In this document: positions 26,372-35,121 of the stretch, piece by piece | Numbering within the stretch: the first letter of the stretch is position 1 | How the letters are laid out: each line of letters opens with the position of its first letter | Origin: Paenibacillus pedocola | GTDB lineage: Bacteria; Bacillota; Bacilli; Paenibacillales; Paenibacillaceae | Assembly (NCBI RefSeq): GCF_031599675.1 | Contig: NZ_CP134223.1 | Span: 4,030,001 to 4,094,000, forward strand | DNA: 64,000 nucleotides | Direction of reading: 5' to 3' | Translations under genes and position numbers: made by a program | Notes under the pieces: generated by a model | Told to the model about the DNA's origin: nothing | Database searches by the model: none | Seen by the model: only the letters and a program-made list of their open reading frames with translations

Positions 26372-29300
26372 TTATTCCTCGTTGTCCCAAGGACTGCTAT
26401 CCGGAAAAAGCACTTCTCCGCTTCGCTGTCTAATTCCCACTATTTCCTGCAGAGTTCCCGTTAGCTCCCCGGGAGGATAAGGCTTGGTTAAATATTTCTG
26501 GACATTGTCCAGCATATTCTTGTCCGCCTTGTCCAGAGCAGAGGAAATAATAATCGGGACATGCTCTGTACGGACGTCATCCTTCAGCATACGGATCAGA
26601 TCCCAGCCGTCCAGTTCTTCCCCCAGCATCAGGTCTACAACGATTGCCACAAAAGGCGTCTTCAGCGCCTGCTCATAGGCTTCCTGCGGATGGTAATGAT
26701 GAGTTACGCGGAAGCCCTTGCCTTTCAGCTCCTCAGACAGCAGCAGTGACAGGCTGTAATCATCCTCCACAATCATTACGTTCGGTTTCTGGTCCTTGTC
26801 GGCACTTAATTTAATGGGCTCATCCTCATGCCGGTTGCCTGAAGCATTGCGAAGGGGAAGACTGAACCAGACCGTTGAGCCTTCGCCTTCTTCCGACTCA
26901 ATGCCGATTGAACCTTTCTGCTTCTCAATAATCTCTTTACAGATAGCAAGTCCAAGTCCTGTTCCGCCGATCCGTTTGGAGGCGCTGTTGTCGACTCTTC
27001 TGAATTTCTGGAACAGCTGGCCGATCTGATTTTTGGGAATGCCCAGCCCGTGATCCTGAATCTCCACAACAACCCGCTCCGGTTCATTATGCAGCATTAC
27101 CTTGATCTCGCTGGCGCCCGGCGAGAATTTGATCGCATTACTGAGCAGATTCGTCAGCACCTGGACGATCTTGTCTCTGTCCACGTCAACCTCGGCATTC
27201 TGCGCTTCATCTTCCAGCAGAATATGATGTGTCCCGCTAAGCTTGTATTGGTCTATCACTCCAAGGACAAGCTCACTAAGGTTAAGCGGCTCCGGATTAT
27301 ACTGCTGGGTTCCTGATTCCATACGCTGCAGATCAAGGAAATCATTGATCAGTTCGGTTAGTCGCTGAGCTTCCCTGTGGATGGTCTCCAGGTACTTCAG
27401 CTGCTTCTCCGGCTTCATCGTTTTGGACAGCAGCAGTTCTGTGAAGCCGAGGACGCTTGATAACGGGGTCCGCAGCTCATGGCTGACCGTGCTGACCAGA
27501 TCCGATTTCATCAGATCCAGCTCATATTCGCGGGTAATATCGCGGTGGACGAACAGCGTCCCGAAGCGGGTCTCCCGCCGGTATACCGGTATAGCGTACA
27601 TGTCGATATGCTTCAGCGATTCTTTGCCTAGCGAATACTTCATGGAGCTGGATTCGATGAAATGCTCGGACATTGCCTTCTGGTAGAACAGCTCAAGCTC
27701 ATCCGATTCATTGGCTGTATGGATGAAATGCCCGCTCCAGCGTTCTTTTGGAATAAGATCACCTTCGGACCACTCATTATAGCCGAACATCTGGGCTAGA
27801 ACCTGATTCATATGCAGCATGCTGCCGTCCATTTGCACAAATTGGATTCCTTCATTGACGTTGTTGACAATATCCTGGTTCAGTCTGCGGCCGTATTCAA
27901 TTTCCTCATACATGAACAGCCTTTCTATGGCCAGCGCTACACGATTCATCATACCTTGGATTTCATTGATCTCATCTTCACTGAAGGAATGCCCAATCCG
28001 GGTGCCGCAGAATACAGCGAGGACATCATCTTGCGCATTCACAACTGTCGAGTAAAAGTCATACGAATCTGTACCTTCAGGTGCAATTCCCTGCTCTCTT
28101 AACGTAGACGGCCGCTTGGTGATATAGGATTTCTCCGTCCGCATGCGGTGCAGCATATTGCCGCTTTCACTGCCTAGATAACGCTCAACATTCTCCTGCG
28201 GCACACCTTTAACCGCGCTGATGTTGTCTTTGACAAGCAGGAAGAGACTGGAGTCAAAGGCATACTGTTTATTCATGAATTCGATGAATTTCTCGGCAAA
28301 ATCCTGTTTGTCCAGCGTATATGTGATGTCATGATTCAGCTGGTTGCTGCGTTCCAGCATGATTTTGGTCTGCTCTGTATTCTTGAGCGTCTCCGCCAGC
28401 TCCTGCTGTACATTCTTCATAGAGGTAATATTGTTGGCAATCAGGATATACTGGTAAATCTCCCCGTCATCATTCAGATAAGGCATTATCGTCATGTGCA
28501 GCCAGACCGGAGTACCATTCTTCATGTTCATCCGGATTTCATCGCTCCACACCCCGCCGGTGCTCAGCTTGCGGATGATCTGCTGTGTCTGGGAGTCCGA
28601 GAGATTCTGCACATCAAACAATCGGAAGGTAGAGCCGGCCAGCTCTGCATTCTTATAGCCGGTATAGTCACTCAGGTTCTCGTTGGCATAGGTGAAGATC
28701 CCCTTCTGTGAAAGGATGGCAACTGCTGAGGACTGGTCCAGTGCCTTCATCATGTTCTCTATTTCGCTTAGCGAACGTTCAAGCTTGAACTGCTGATCCT
28801 GAAGCTCATCCTGCTGGGCATGCAGCTCTTCATTCTGCATCATCAGCTCTTCTTCTTTATCCTGTATACTATGGGTCATGTTGAGGAATGCCTCGTAGAG
28901 ACGGCCGATTTCATCCTGCTTATGCAGCTTGCTCAGCAGCACAGCCTCCCCTGCGGCCAGCGAGTTCGTAGCTTGTTCCAGCTGAACGATCGGATCAATA
29001 ACAATTTTGAGAATCCTCCAGATCATCAGCGTGAAAAGCAGCAGCAGCGCCATACTGAGGAGAAAAGCGAGAATCGTAAAATCATTCGCCTGTTTCAGGG
29101 ATTGGTCGACCATATCGCTCAATTGCTGGTTAGAGCGTGTCTCATAATTCTTCGTATACGCCAGGAAATCATTAACGGCCTGCGTGACTCCGTCTTTGGC
29201 CAGTACGCGCAGCCCGGCATAGTCATCCTGCTCAACATAAGCGATGAATTTGGGCAGCGTCACATTCTGATACTGAACCACAAACGCTTCCAGATCTTCT

Positions 29301-29641
29301 CTGAAATCCGCCTCTTCCGGTGAAAGATTCAATTTGGAGTAGGCCCCGAGAACATTCTCCAGCTTATCCAGCGCTTCATAGGCCAGCTTCAGTTCATTGT
29401 CGCTTTTGAGCAGGGAATATCCTCTGACACGGAAGAATACCTCTTTCAGCGTTGCAGCCATTTCATTGATGGTTCCGGCCTTATGCTGCAGCACTTCCTG
29501 GTTATGGTTCAGCCGCTCTTGCTCTGCATTGATGTAGAAATACAAGCCGGCCCCCGTCAAGATCACCAGTATGATTAAGCCTGCAATAATACGGAAATAT
29601 TTATGTTTGATACTCATATTACTGAGGCTTCTTCTTATCAC
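26372..29641 (-). CDS. Hybrid sensor histidine kinase (TM-HAMP-PAS-GAF-PAS-HisKA-HATPase-REC)
   Basis: A protein of 1089 residues. Two membrane helices (about 14-34 and 187-210) bracket an extracytoplasmic helical sensor domain resembling CHASE3. HAMP and a Gln/Glu-rich coiled coil follow to about 300, then a PAS domain (about 300-410), a GAF-like region (about 440-585) and another PAS (about 590-700). The HisKA phospho-acceptor is in VSHELRTPLS near residue 720. HATPase motifs are NLLSNAIKFS, DHGLGIP and GGTGLGLAI. A C-terminal receiver with phospho-Asp in VVDLMLGEE covers about 955-1070. The GTG at 29641 has GGAGGG 8 bases upstream and overlaps the preceding REC gene by 23 bases; ATG 29617 is a weaker choice. 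It is the last of three cotranscribed signalling genes. The signal is unknown. Confidence 0.9.
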   Translation of the reverse strand: MIRRSLSNMSIKHKYFRIIAGLIILVILTGAGLYFYINAEQERLNHNQEVLQHKAGTINEMAATLKEVFFRVRGYSLLKSDNELKLAYEALDKLENVLGAYSKLNLSPEEADFREDLEAFVVQYQNVTLPKFIAYVEQDDYAGLRVLAKDGVTQAVNDFLAYTKNYETRSNQQLSDMVDQSLKQANDFTILAFLLSMALLLLFTLMIWRILKIVIDPIVQLEQATNSLAAGEAVLLSKLHKQDEIGRLYEAFLNMTHSIQDKEEELMMQNEELHAQQDELQDQQFKLERSLSEIENMMKALDQSSAVAILSQKGIFTYANENLSDYTGYKNAELAGSTFRLFDVQNLSDSQTQQIIRKLSTGGVWSDEIRMNMKNGTPVWLHMTIMPYLNDDGEIYQYILIANNITSMKNVQQELAETLKNTEQTKIMLERSNQLNHDITYTLDKQDFAEKFIEFMNKQYAFDSSLFLLVKDNISAVKGVPQENVERYLGSESGNMLHRMRTEKSYITKRPSTLREQGIAPEGTDSYDFYSTVVNAQDDVLAVFCGTRIGHSFSEDEINEIQGMMNRVALAIERLFMYEEIEYGRRLNQDIVNNVNEGIQFVQMDGSMLHMNQVLAQMFGYNEWSEGDLIPKERWSGHFIHTANESDELELFYQKAMSEHFIESSSMKYSLGKESLKHIDMYAIPVYRRETRFGTLFVHRDITREYELDLMKSDLVSTVSHELRTPLSSVLGFTELLLSKTMKPEKQLKYLETIHREAQRLTELINDFLDLQRMESGTQQYNPEPLNLSELVLGVIDQYKLSGTHHILLEDEAQNAEVDVDRDKIVQVLTNLLSNAIKFSPGASEIKVMLHNEPERVVVEIQDHGLGIPKNQIGQLFQKFRRVDNSASKRIGGTGLGLAICKEIIEKQKGSIGIESEEGEGSTVWFSLPLRNASGNRHEDEPIKLSADKDQKPNVMIVEDDYSLSLLLSEELKGKGFRVTHHYHPQEAYEQALKTPFVAIVVDLMLGEELDGWDLIRMLKDDVRTEHVPIIISSALDKADKNMLDNVQKYLTKPYPPGELTGTLQEIVGIRQRSGEVLFPDSSPWDNEE

Positions 29642-29999
29642 TGAGAATGCCCTCCACGATCTGCAGAAGTTCCATTGGGCTAAACGGCTTCGGCATAAAA
29701 TAACGGGCTCCCGCTTCTCTTGCTATGTTCCGGTCGGCATCCTGCGCTTTGGCAGTCAGCATTAAAATGGGTGTTGCAGCCTTCATCTCTTCATCCATCA
29801 AGCCCAGCACTTCAATCCCGGTCAATTCGGGCATCATGTAATCCAGTATCACCAGATCGAACTTGTACCGGGACAGCTTCGTCATCGCCTCACGCCCGTT
29901 CTCGGCGGTATGCAGCTCGACTTCCTCCAGATCCTCCAGCGTATCTTCGATCAGCATGCGTAAAACATCCTCATCATCTACAATCAACACTTTTTGCAT
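29619..29999 (-). CDS. Single-domain response regulator (REC only)
   Basis: A stand-alone receiver of 126 residues without an output domain. The acidic pair is in VLIVDDED, the phosphorylated Asp in VILDYMMPEL, the conserved Thr in MLTAKAQ and the Lys in YFMPKPFSP. Such proteins shuttle phosphate or act on partners directly. ATG 29999 follows AAAGGTGAG; the longer TTG reading contains that ribosome binding site within it. The gene lies between the HPt-REC-GGDEF-REC protein and the hybrid kinase, so it could carry phosphate from kinase to HPt. Confidence 0.93.
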   Translation of the reverse strand: MQKVLIVDDEDVLRMLIEDTLEDLEEVELHTAENGREAMTKLSRYKFDLVILDYMMPELTGIEVLGLMDEEMKAATPILMLTAKAQDADRNIAREAGARYFMPKPFSPMELLQIVEGILSDKKKPQ

Positions 30000-30041
30000 C
30001 GTTCTCTCACCTTTCAAAATGCACCGCGGGCGCTGTATCTT

Positions 30042-31676
30042 TTAGAATAAAAATCTGTGTGCCAGCCGCTCAACCCTTGTCAGCATTTCCGGCAGATGAA
30101 ACGGCTTTACAATATAATCATCGGCACCTAGCTGCAGCGCGTGAATAATATCCTGCTGATTATTTCGGCCGGTAAGCATAATAACGAGAATATTCACTTC
30201 CGGATACCTGCTGCGGAGCTGCTTGAGCACTTCCAGTCCATCCAGTTCAGGCATGATTCCGTCCAGGAGAATGATAAATTTATCTTCGGGTGAATACCAT
30301 TCCGATTGCAGGAACTGTGCTCCGTTTTCGAAGCTGCTTACCTCCATCTTGAGATTATTTGCCGGCTCCCATTCCCTGAACTGCTGGACGACAATCCGGC
30401 GGATCAGCGCATCGTCATCGACAACGATCACTTTAAGCACCTGTTCCACTTTACCTGCCGGAAGATACTCGTTATAGAGGGTTGTCTGGTTTCTTCCGGC
30501 ATGTTTGCTGGCATACAGGGCCTGATCCGCATCCTCAATCAGCTCCTCCGGATCATCCCGCCGGGCTCTGATCTCTGTGATTCCGCCTGAGAAGGTCACA
30601 CGGAACTGCTGCTGCTTAGCCCAGAAATCCATGCCTGCGAACTGACTCTGGATTCGTTCTATGACAAGCAGTGCGGAAGCCGCATCCGTATTAGGCATGA
30701 ATAGGGCAAACTCTTCCCCGCCATAACGGCAGAAGGTATCTTCGACACGGATGGAGCTGCGCACCAGCTCTGAAAAAGCCTGCAGCACCTCATCCCCGAC
30801 CAGATGGCCGTAAGTATCATTTATATGTTTGAAATAATCCAGGTCGAGCAGCGCCAGTGAAAAAATCCGTTCGGTCCTTCTAAAATCGGATACCAGCTGC
30901 TTCATCGTCTGATTAAAGTATTTGCGGTTATAAGCACCGGTCAGCTCATCGATAATAATCGATTTCTGCCACTCCTTCTTCAGCTCAAAGCGGTTCTTGA
31001 TCAGAACTAGAAACAGGTCGATGTCCACCGGCTTCGGCATGTAATCCATCACACCCAGTGAATATGCGTACAACTGGAGATCCTTGGAATGCTCGCCGCT
31101 CATGATAATAATCGGGATACGTTCTTTTTTGGCTTTTCCGATAATCTGGTGAAGGACATCAATTCCGCTCTGATCAGGCAGCAGAATGTCCAGCAGAATC
31201 AGATCCGGCCTGCTCTCATAAAACAGCTTCAGCCCGCGCTCCGCCGACATCGCGATATTCACATAATAAGATTGCTGCTCCAAAGATTCCCGCAAAAAAG
31301 CGACAAGCTCCACATCATCATCCACAAGCAGAATTTCATACTTCTGCTGCTTGGAGCCGGTAGAGAGGCTGATTTCCAGCACAGGGTCGGGCACGCTTCC
31401 GGAGGATTCTTCTCCGCTAAACAGGTCCAGTACAGGGTGTAAAACCTCGCGCCATTCCGCCTCCATCCAGACCTTATCACTATGATCCGAGAAATAGAGC
31501 AGCGTACTGCTGGCAAACCTCTCTACCCGGTCCAGGCCGACGGTTCCCGCAGTTCCTTTTAGATTATGCAGAAAACGGTAGATCTCCCTTTCCCCGACAT
31601 ACTGCTGGCCCGACCATTTCTCCAGAGTCTCCCTAGTCCGCTGTTCGACTAGCGCTTTATATTTTCTAGTTGTCAT
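30042..31676 (-). CDS. HPt-REC-GGDEF-REC diguanylate cyclase response regulator
   Basis: A protein of 544 residues with four modules. An N-terminal HPt domain carries the phospho-His in FLHNLKGTAGTVGL near residue 37. REC1 (about 110-230) has the phospho-Asp in LILLDILLPD. The GGDEF domain (about 240-400) has an intact GGEEF near 320, preceded by RVED at the correct spacing for a product-inhibition I-site. REC2 (about 415-540) has its Asp in FIILLDGIMPEL and Lys in YIVKPFH. It should make c-di-GMP under phosphorelay control. ATG 31676 follows AAGGAG. It is the first gene of the three-gene operon, and its HPt probably exchanges phosphate with the hybrid kinase or the lone REC. Confidence 0.92.
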   Translation of the reverse strand: MTTRKYKALVEQRTRETLEKWSGQQYVGEREIYRFLHNLKGTAGTVGLDRVERFASSTLLYFSDHSDKVWMEAEWREVLHPVLDLFSGEESSGSVPDPVLEISLSTGSKQQKYEILLVDDDVELVAFLRESLEQQSYYVNIAMSAERGLKLFYESRPDLILLDILLPDQSGIDVLHQIIGKAKKERIPIIIMSGEHSKDLQLYAYSLGVMDYMPKPVDIDLFLVLIKNRFELKKEWQKSIIIDELTGAYNRKYFNQTMKQLVSDFRRTERIFSLALLDLDYFKHINDTYGHLVGDEVLQAFSELVRSSIRVEDTFCRYGGEEFALFMPNTDAASALLVIERIQSQFAGMDFWAKQQQFRVTFSGGITEIRARRDDPEELIEDADQALYASKHAGRNQTTLYNEYLPAGKVEQVLKVIVVDDDALIRRIVVQQFREWEPANNLKMEVSSFENGAQFLQSEWYSPEDKFIILLDGIMPELDGLEVLKQLRSRYPEVNILVIMLTGRNNQQDIIHALQLGADDYIVKPFHLPEMLTRVERLAHRFLF

Positions 31677-31800
31677 ATTTACTCCTTAAACAAATATATC
31701 AATCTATAAGGACATCCTAATTTACACATTCAGTCAACTTATTCTAATGAATATAGGCTTGAAGATCAAATAGATAATCAGACTGACAAAAAACCTTTGG

Positions 31801-31829
31801 TTGCCGCCTGTGTCATCATTTGCAATAAT
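31801..31829 (+). promoter_or_regulatory. Candidate sigma-A promoter of the UPF0237-UPF0210 operon
   Basis: TTGCCG (31801-31806), a 17-base spacer and AATAAT (31824-31829). Just downstream, GTTCATTCCG (31840-31849) can pair with CGGATGAAC (31859-31867), with one bulge, to form a hairpin near the 5' end of the transcript, before the AGGAGG at 31883-31888. Confidence 0.5.
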
Positions 31830-31896
31830 GATTGAAACGGTTCATTCCGTTAATGCGGCGGATGAACAAAGAATAGACACATAGGAGGCTTTTTCA

Positions 31897-32166
31897 TTGA
31901 AGGGGATTATTACTGTACTGGGAAAAGACAAAGTAGGGATTATTGCCAAAGTCTGTACATACCTTGCCGAACACAATCTGAACATACTTGATATCTCTCA
32001 GACGATTGTGCAGGACTATTTTAACATGATGATGATTGTAGATATTTCAGCGCCAAGCAAATCCTTTGAGGAGATTGTTCTGGATCTGCAGCATGTGGGC
32101 GAAGATATCGGCGTAGAAATCAAACTTCAGCATGAGGATATCTTCAATATTATGCACCGCATTTAG
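31897..32166 (+). CDS. ACT domain protein (UPF0237)
   Basis: A protein of 89 residues that is a single ACT domain of the UPF0237 group. It opens KGIITVLGKDKVGIIAKV and continues with LNILDISQTIVQDYFNMMM, the regular ligand-binding beta-alpha-beta arrangement of ACT modules, which usually bind amino acids. The start is TTG 31897, set by AGGAGG 8 bases upstream. It is followed after 21 bases by the UPF0210 gene, a pairing widely conserved in Firmicutes; a regulatory subunit role for the larger protein is likely but untested. Confidence 0.93.
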   Translation: MKGIITVLGKDKVGIIAKVCTYLAEHNLNILDISQTIVQDYFNMMMIVDISAPSKSFEEIVLDLQHVGEDIGVEIKLQHEDIFNIMHRI

Positions 32167-32187
32167 CAGCGAAAGGATGAGCGAACA

Positions 32188-33546
32188 ATGATTTCACGTG
32201 GCGAAGTACAGGAAACCAATCAAATGATCTCTGAAATGAATCTGGATGTCCGCACGATAACGATGGGTATCAGTCTGATGGACTGCGCCCATACCGATCT
32301 GCGGGTGTTTAACCAGAATGTATATGATAAGATTACCCGCTCCGCCGAGAAGCTGGTGAAGACCGGTGAAGATCTGGAGCGTCAATTCGGTGTGCCGATT
32401 GTCAACAAACGGATTTCCGTCACCCCGATCTCCATTGCGGCTGGTGCCGTTCATACGGATTCTTATGTACCGGTTGCGCAAATTCTGGACAAGGCGGCGA
32501 AAGAGGTCGGTGTTAACTTTATCGGCGGATTCTCCGCACTTGTGCAGAAAGGCTGCACCAAAGGCGACCGGATTCTGATAGACAGCATCCCTGAAGCCCT
32601 GGCTGTAACCGAATGTGTATGCTCCTCTGTGAATGTCGGCTCCTCGCGCAGCGGAATTAACATGGATGCCGTGAAGCTGATGGGCGACATCATTATCCAG
32701 ACTGCGGAGCGCACCAAAGACCGAGATTCCATCGGCTGCGCCAAGCTGGTTGTCTTCTGTAACGCGGTGGAGGACAACCCCTTCATGGCCGGAGCTTTTC
32801 ACGGTGTAGGCGAGCGTGAACTCGTCATTAACGTCGGCGTCAGCGGTCCCGGTGTCATCAAGCGTGCGCTGGAGGAAGTGAAGGGCCAGGACTTCGAGAC
32901 GCTCTGCGAGACGATCAAACGCACCGCCTTCAAAGTTACCCGGGTCGGCCAGCTGGTCGCCCAGGAAGCCTCCAAGCGGCTGGGTGTGCCATTCGGCATC
33001 ATTGATCTGTCCCTCGCCCCGACTCCGCTGATCGGAGACTCGATCGCTGAGATTTTCCAGGTCATGGGCCTGGAGGAAGCCGGCGCTCCCGGCACTACTG
33101 CAGCGCTGGCCATTCTCAACGACAATGTTAAAAAAGGCGGCGTCATGGCCTCCTCCTATGTCGGCGGACTCAGCGGCGCCTTCATTCCGGTCAGCGAAGA
33201 CCACGGGATGATTCAGGCGGTACAGCGCGGCGCACTGACCCTGGAGAAGCTGGAAGCAATGACCTGTGTCTGCTCGGTCGGACTCGACATGATCGCTATT
33301 CCGGGCAGCACCAGCAAAGAGACCATCTCCGGCATTATCGCAGATGAAGCTGCGATTGGTATGGTCAACAACAAAACGACTGCGGTACGCGTCATTCCGG
33401 TAATCGGCAAGGACGTCGGCGAGATGGTCGAATTCGGCGGCCTGCTCGGCTATGCGCCTGTGATGGCTGTGAATCCGTTCAACTGTGCCGGGTTCGTGAA
33501 CCGCGGCGGACGGATTCCCGCACCGATCCACAGCTTCAAGAATTAA
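32188..33546 (+). CDS. PFL family protein (UPF0210/DUF711)
   Basis: A protein of 452 residues, full length for UPF0210, a family distantly related to pyruvate formate-lyase folds but with no proven activity. Conserved segments include [16 protein letters not shown], the glycine-rich [29 protein letters not shown], and [10 protein letters not shown] near the C-terminus. There is no glycyl-radical motif at the C-terminus. ATG 32188 follows GAAAGGATG. It is the second gene of the pair with the ACT protein and ends at a perfect bidirectional terminator. A 480-residue open frame on the opposite strand is a shadow of this gene. Confidence 0.93.
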   Translation: MISRGEVQETNQMISEMNLDVRTITMGISLMDCAHTDLRVFNQNVYDKITRSAEKLVKTGEDLERQFGVPIVNKRISVTPISIAAGAVHTDSYVPVAQILDKAAKEVGVNFIGGFSALVQKGCTKGDRILIDSIPEALAVTECVCSSVNVGSSRSGINMDAVKLMGDIIIQTAERTKDRDSIGCAKLVVFCNAVEDNPFMAGAFHGVGERELVINVGVSGPGVIKRALEEVKGQDFETLCETIKRTAFKVTRVGQLVAQEASKRLGVPFGIIDLSLAPTPLIGDSIAEIFQVMGLEEAGAPGTTAALAILNDNVKKGGVMASSYVGGLSGAFIPVSEDHGMIQAVQRGALTLEKLEAMTCVCSVGLDMIAIPGSTSKETISGIIADEAAIGMVNNKTTAVRVIPVIGKDVGEMVEFGGLLGYAPVMAVNPFNCAGFVNRGGRIPAPIHSFKN

Positions 33547-33550
33547 GTTT

Positions 33551-33597
33551 ACGCAAAAGCGCCGCCCCCTGATTTCAGGCGGGCGGCGCTTTTGCGT
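33551..33597. terminator. Bidirectional terminator between UPF0210 and ECF41
   Basis: A perfect 17-bp stem (33551-33567 with 33581-33597) that includes AAAAGCGCC and GGCGCTTTT, giving A/T tracts in both directions between two convergent operons. Confidence 0.9.
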
Positions 33598-33610
33598 ACG
33601 TCTTAATCGG

Positions 33611-34558
33611 CTACCGGACGGCAGAAGGCCAGACATGACCCAGTTTCTCCGGTCCCATGATCAGGTAAACGCTCTGAATCTGCTCCCCGCTGGAGCTCAA
33701 GGCCAGGCATAGTACGGCCTTAACCTCGCCTTGATCTCTGTAGACCAGATTAGCTTCGCCATTAATGAGTTCTATCGAGGAAGTCCAGCTGCGCATCCGG
33801 ACCAGTACCCTGCGCGAGGTGAGCAATGCCAGTACACCCTTGCGGCCCACCATCGGCCGGAGGATTGTATGTACTTCCTGCCCTCCTCCATCAGCAACGA
33901 GTACGGCTTGCTCTGTGAGGAGAGCGAGCATCCCGCTCACATCATGTGCGGCAAAGGCGGCGGTGAACCGCTGAAGCATTCCCGTACGAACCTGCTCCTC
34001 TGCAGGTGAAATCGCTTCGCCGGCCGGATCAGCCTGAAGAGTCCGCTTCACACGGCTGAATATTTGCCGGCAGTTGCTTTCTGTTTTGCCGACCATCCCG
34101 GCAATCGCTTCGTATTCGTATTGATAAGCTTCCCGGAGCACAAACACCGCCCGTTCGACAGGTGACAGCTTCTCCAGCAGCACGAGGAATGCCATGGAAA
34201 GGGTGTCCTTACGCTCTGCTACCGCTTCGGGTCCGTCATACAGCTCGCTCACCGGCTCGGGCAGCCATTCGCCGATATAGGTCTCCCTGCGGCTGTGCGC
34301 GGAATTCAGCAGATTCAGGCAGCGGTTAGTAATACTTTTGGCCACATAAGCCTTGATGTTATCAATACTAGTGAGGTCACGCCGCTGCAGGTCAGCAAAG
34401 CAGTCCTGAACCACATCCTCCGCGTCCGCCACTGTACCTAGCATCCGGTAAGCAATAGAGAAGGCGTACCTTCTGTAATTAAGGTATAATTCCGCAAGCT
34501 CCGCCGACTCCGCAGACTGCGCGGTTTCCGCTTTACGGTTCCGGGCATTCAACACCAT
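33611..34558 (-). CDS. ECF41-type RNA polymerase sigma factor with SnoaL-like C-terminal domain
   Basis: A protein of 315 residues. Region 2 contains YAFSIAYRMLGTVADAEDVVQ and region 4 contains LSPVERAVFVLREAY with helix-turn-helix YEAIAGMVGKTESNCRQ. All three ECF41 signatures are visible: WLPEP in the linker, DGGGQ (the DGGGR/K motif) in the fused C-terminal NTF2/SnoaL-like domain, and GPEKL (the NPDKL position) near the end. In this group the C-terminal extension, not an anti-sigma factor, controls activity. ATG 34558 follows GGGAGGGG. It lies 24 bases after the carboxymuconolactone decarboxylase gene, the standard ECF41 partner, and the pair is preceded by an ECF41-type promoter. Confidence 0.94.
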   Translation of the reverse strand: MVLNARNRKAETAQSAESAELAELYLNYRRYAFSIAYRMLGTVADAEDVVQDCFADLQRRDLTSIDNIKAYVAKSITNRCLNLLNSAHSRRETYIGEWLPEPVSELYDGPEAVAERKDTLSMAFLVLLEKLSPVERAVFVLREAYQYEYEAIAGMVGKTESNCRQIFSRVKRTLQADPAGEAISPAEEQVRTGMLQRFTAAFAAHDVSGMLALLTEQAVLVADGGGQEVHTILRPMVGRKGVLALLTSRRVLVRMRSWTSSIELINGEANLVYRDQGEVKAVLCLALSSSGEQIQSVYLIMGPEKLGHVWPSAVR

Positions 34559-34582
34559 GCTCCCCCTCCCTTGTACCGTTTG

Positions 34583-35029
34583 TTACATCGATACCCCCGG
34601 ATACATGCCTGTGGAGATCGCGATCCGGTTCCAGCTGTTAATCGTATTGATGCTCATTATCCAGTCGACGAATTCCTCTTCGCTAACATATTCGCGGACA
34701 TTATCAAAGACTGCCTGCGGCACCCCGCCCTGGCTGATGAGGGTTACTGACTCCGCAAGCTCAAGAAGCGCTCTTTCCTTGCCGCTGAACACCGGTGCTT
34801 CCCGCCATACGCTGACCAGCACCAGCTTATCCTGGTAATCCCCCAGCTTCAGCAGATCCTTGGCATGCATATCCAGACAAAATGCGCAGCCGTTGATCTG
34901 CGATACCCGTATTTTGACCAGCTCGGCAAGCACCTTGTCCAGTCCCCTGCCTGCATTATGCTGCTCTGCTGCCATCATTGCCCGGAACGCGGGTGCATTT
35001 ACCTGTCTGTAATTAAATCTTAAACTCAT
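34583..35029 (-). CDS. Carboxymuconolactone decarboxylase/AhpD-like protein
   Basis: A protein of 148 residues of the alkylhydroperoxidase AhpD-like family. The redox-active pair is seen in NGCAFCLDMHAKDLLKLG (C-x2-C followed by His), which suggests peroxide or disulfide chemistry rather than decarboxylation. ATG 35029 follows GGAGG by 9 bases; the longer upstream reading has no ribosome binding site. It is the first gene of the operon with the ECF41 sigma factor and is directly preceded by TGTCACA-16-TGTC, so it is the probable target of that sigma factor. Confidence 0.92.
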   Translation of the reverse strand: MSLRFNYRQVNAPAFRAMMAAEQHNAGRGLDKVLAELVKIRVSQINGCAFCLDMHAKDLLKLGDYQDKLVLVSVWREAPVFSGKERALLELAESVTLISQGGVPQAVFDNVREYVSEEEFVDWIMSINTINSWNRIAISTGMYPGVSM

Positions 35030-35065
35030 TGTTGATCGCCTCCATGAATTAGGTTCAATAGTGGA

Positions 35066-35092
35066 GACAATGCAGGGATATCTTTTGTGACA
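35066..35092 (-). promoter_or_regulatory. ECF41-type promoter before the carboxymuconolactone decarboxylase gene
   Basis: On the minus strand TGTCACA (35092-35086), a 16-base spacer and TGTC (35069-35066). The known ECF41 promoter is TGTCACA-n16-CGTC, so only one position differs. It ends 36 bases before the start codon. Confidence 0.75.
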
Positions 35093-35121
35093 ATTATCTT
35101 TAACAAACGCCGCAGCCAGTC

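Noticed and set aside
32194..33636. Open frame of 480 residues opposite the UPF0210 gene
   Set aside because: It is a mirror of UPF0210 and crosses the bidirectional terminator; the composition (many His, Asp, Arg) is typical of antisense shadows.
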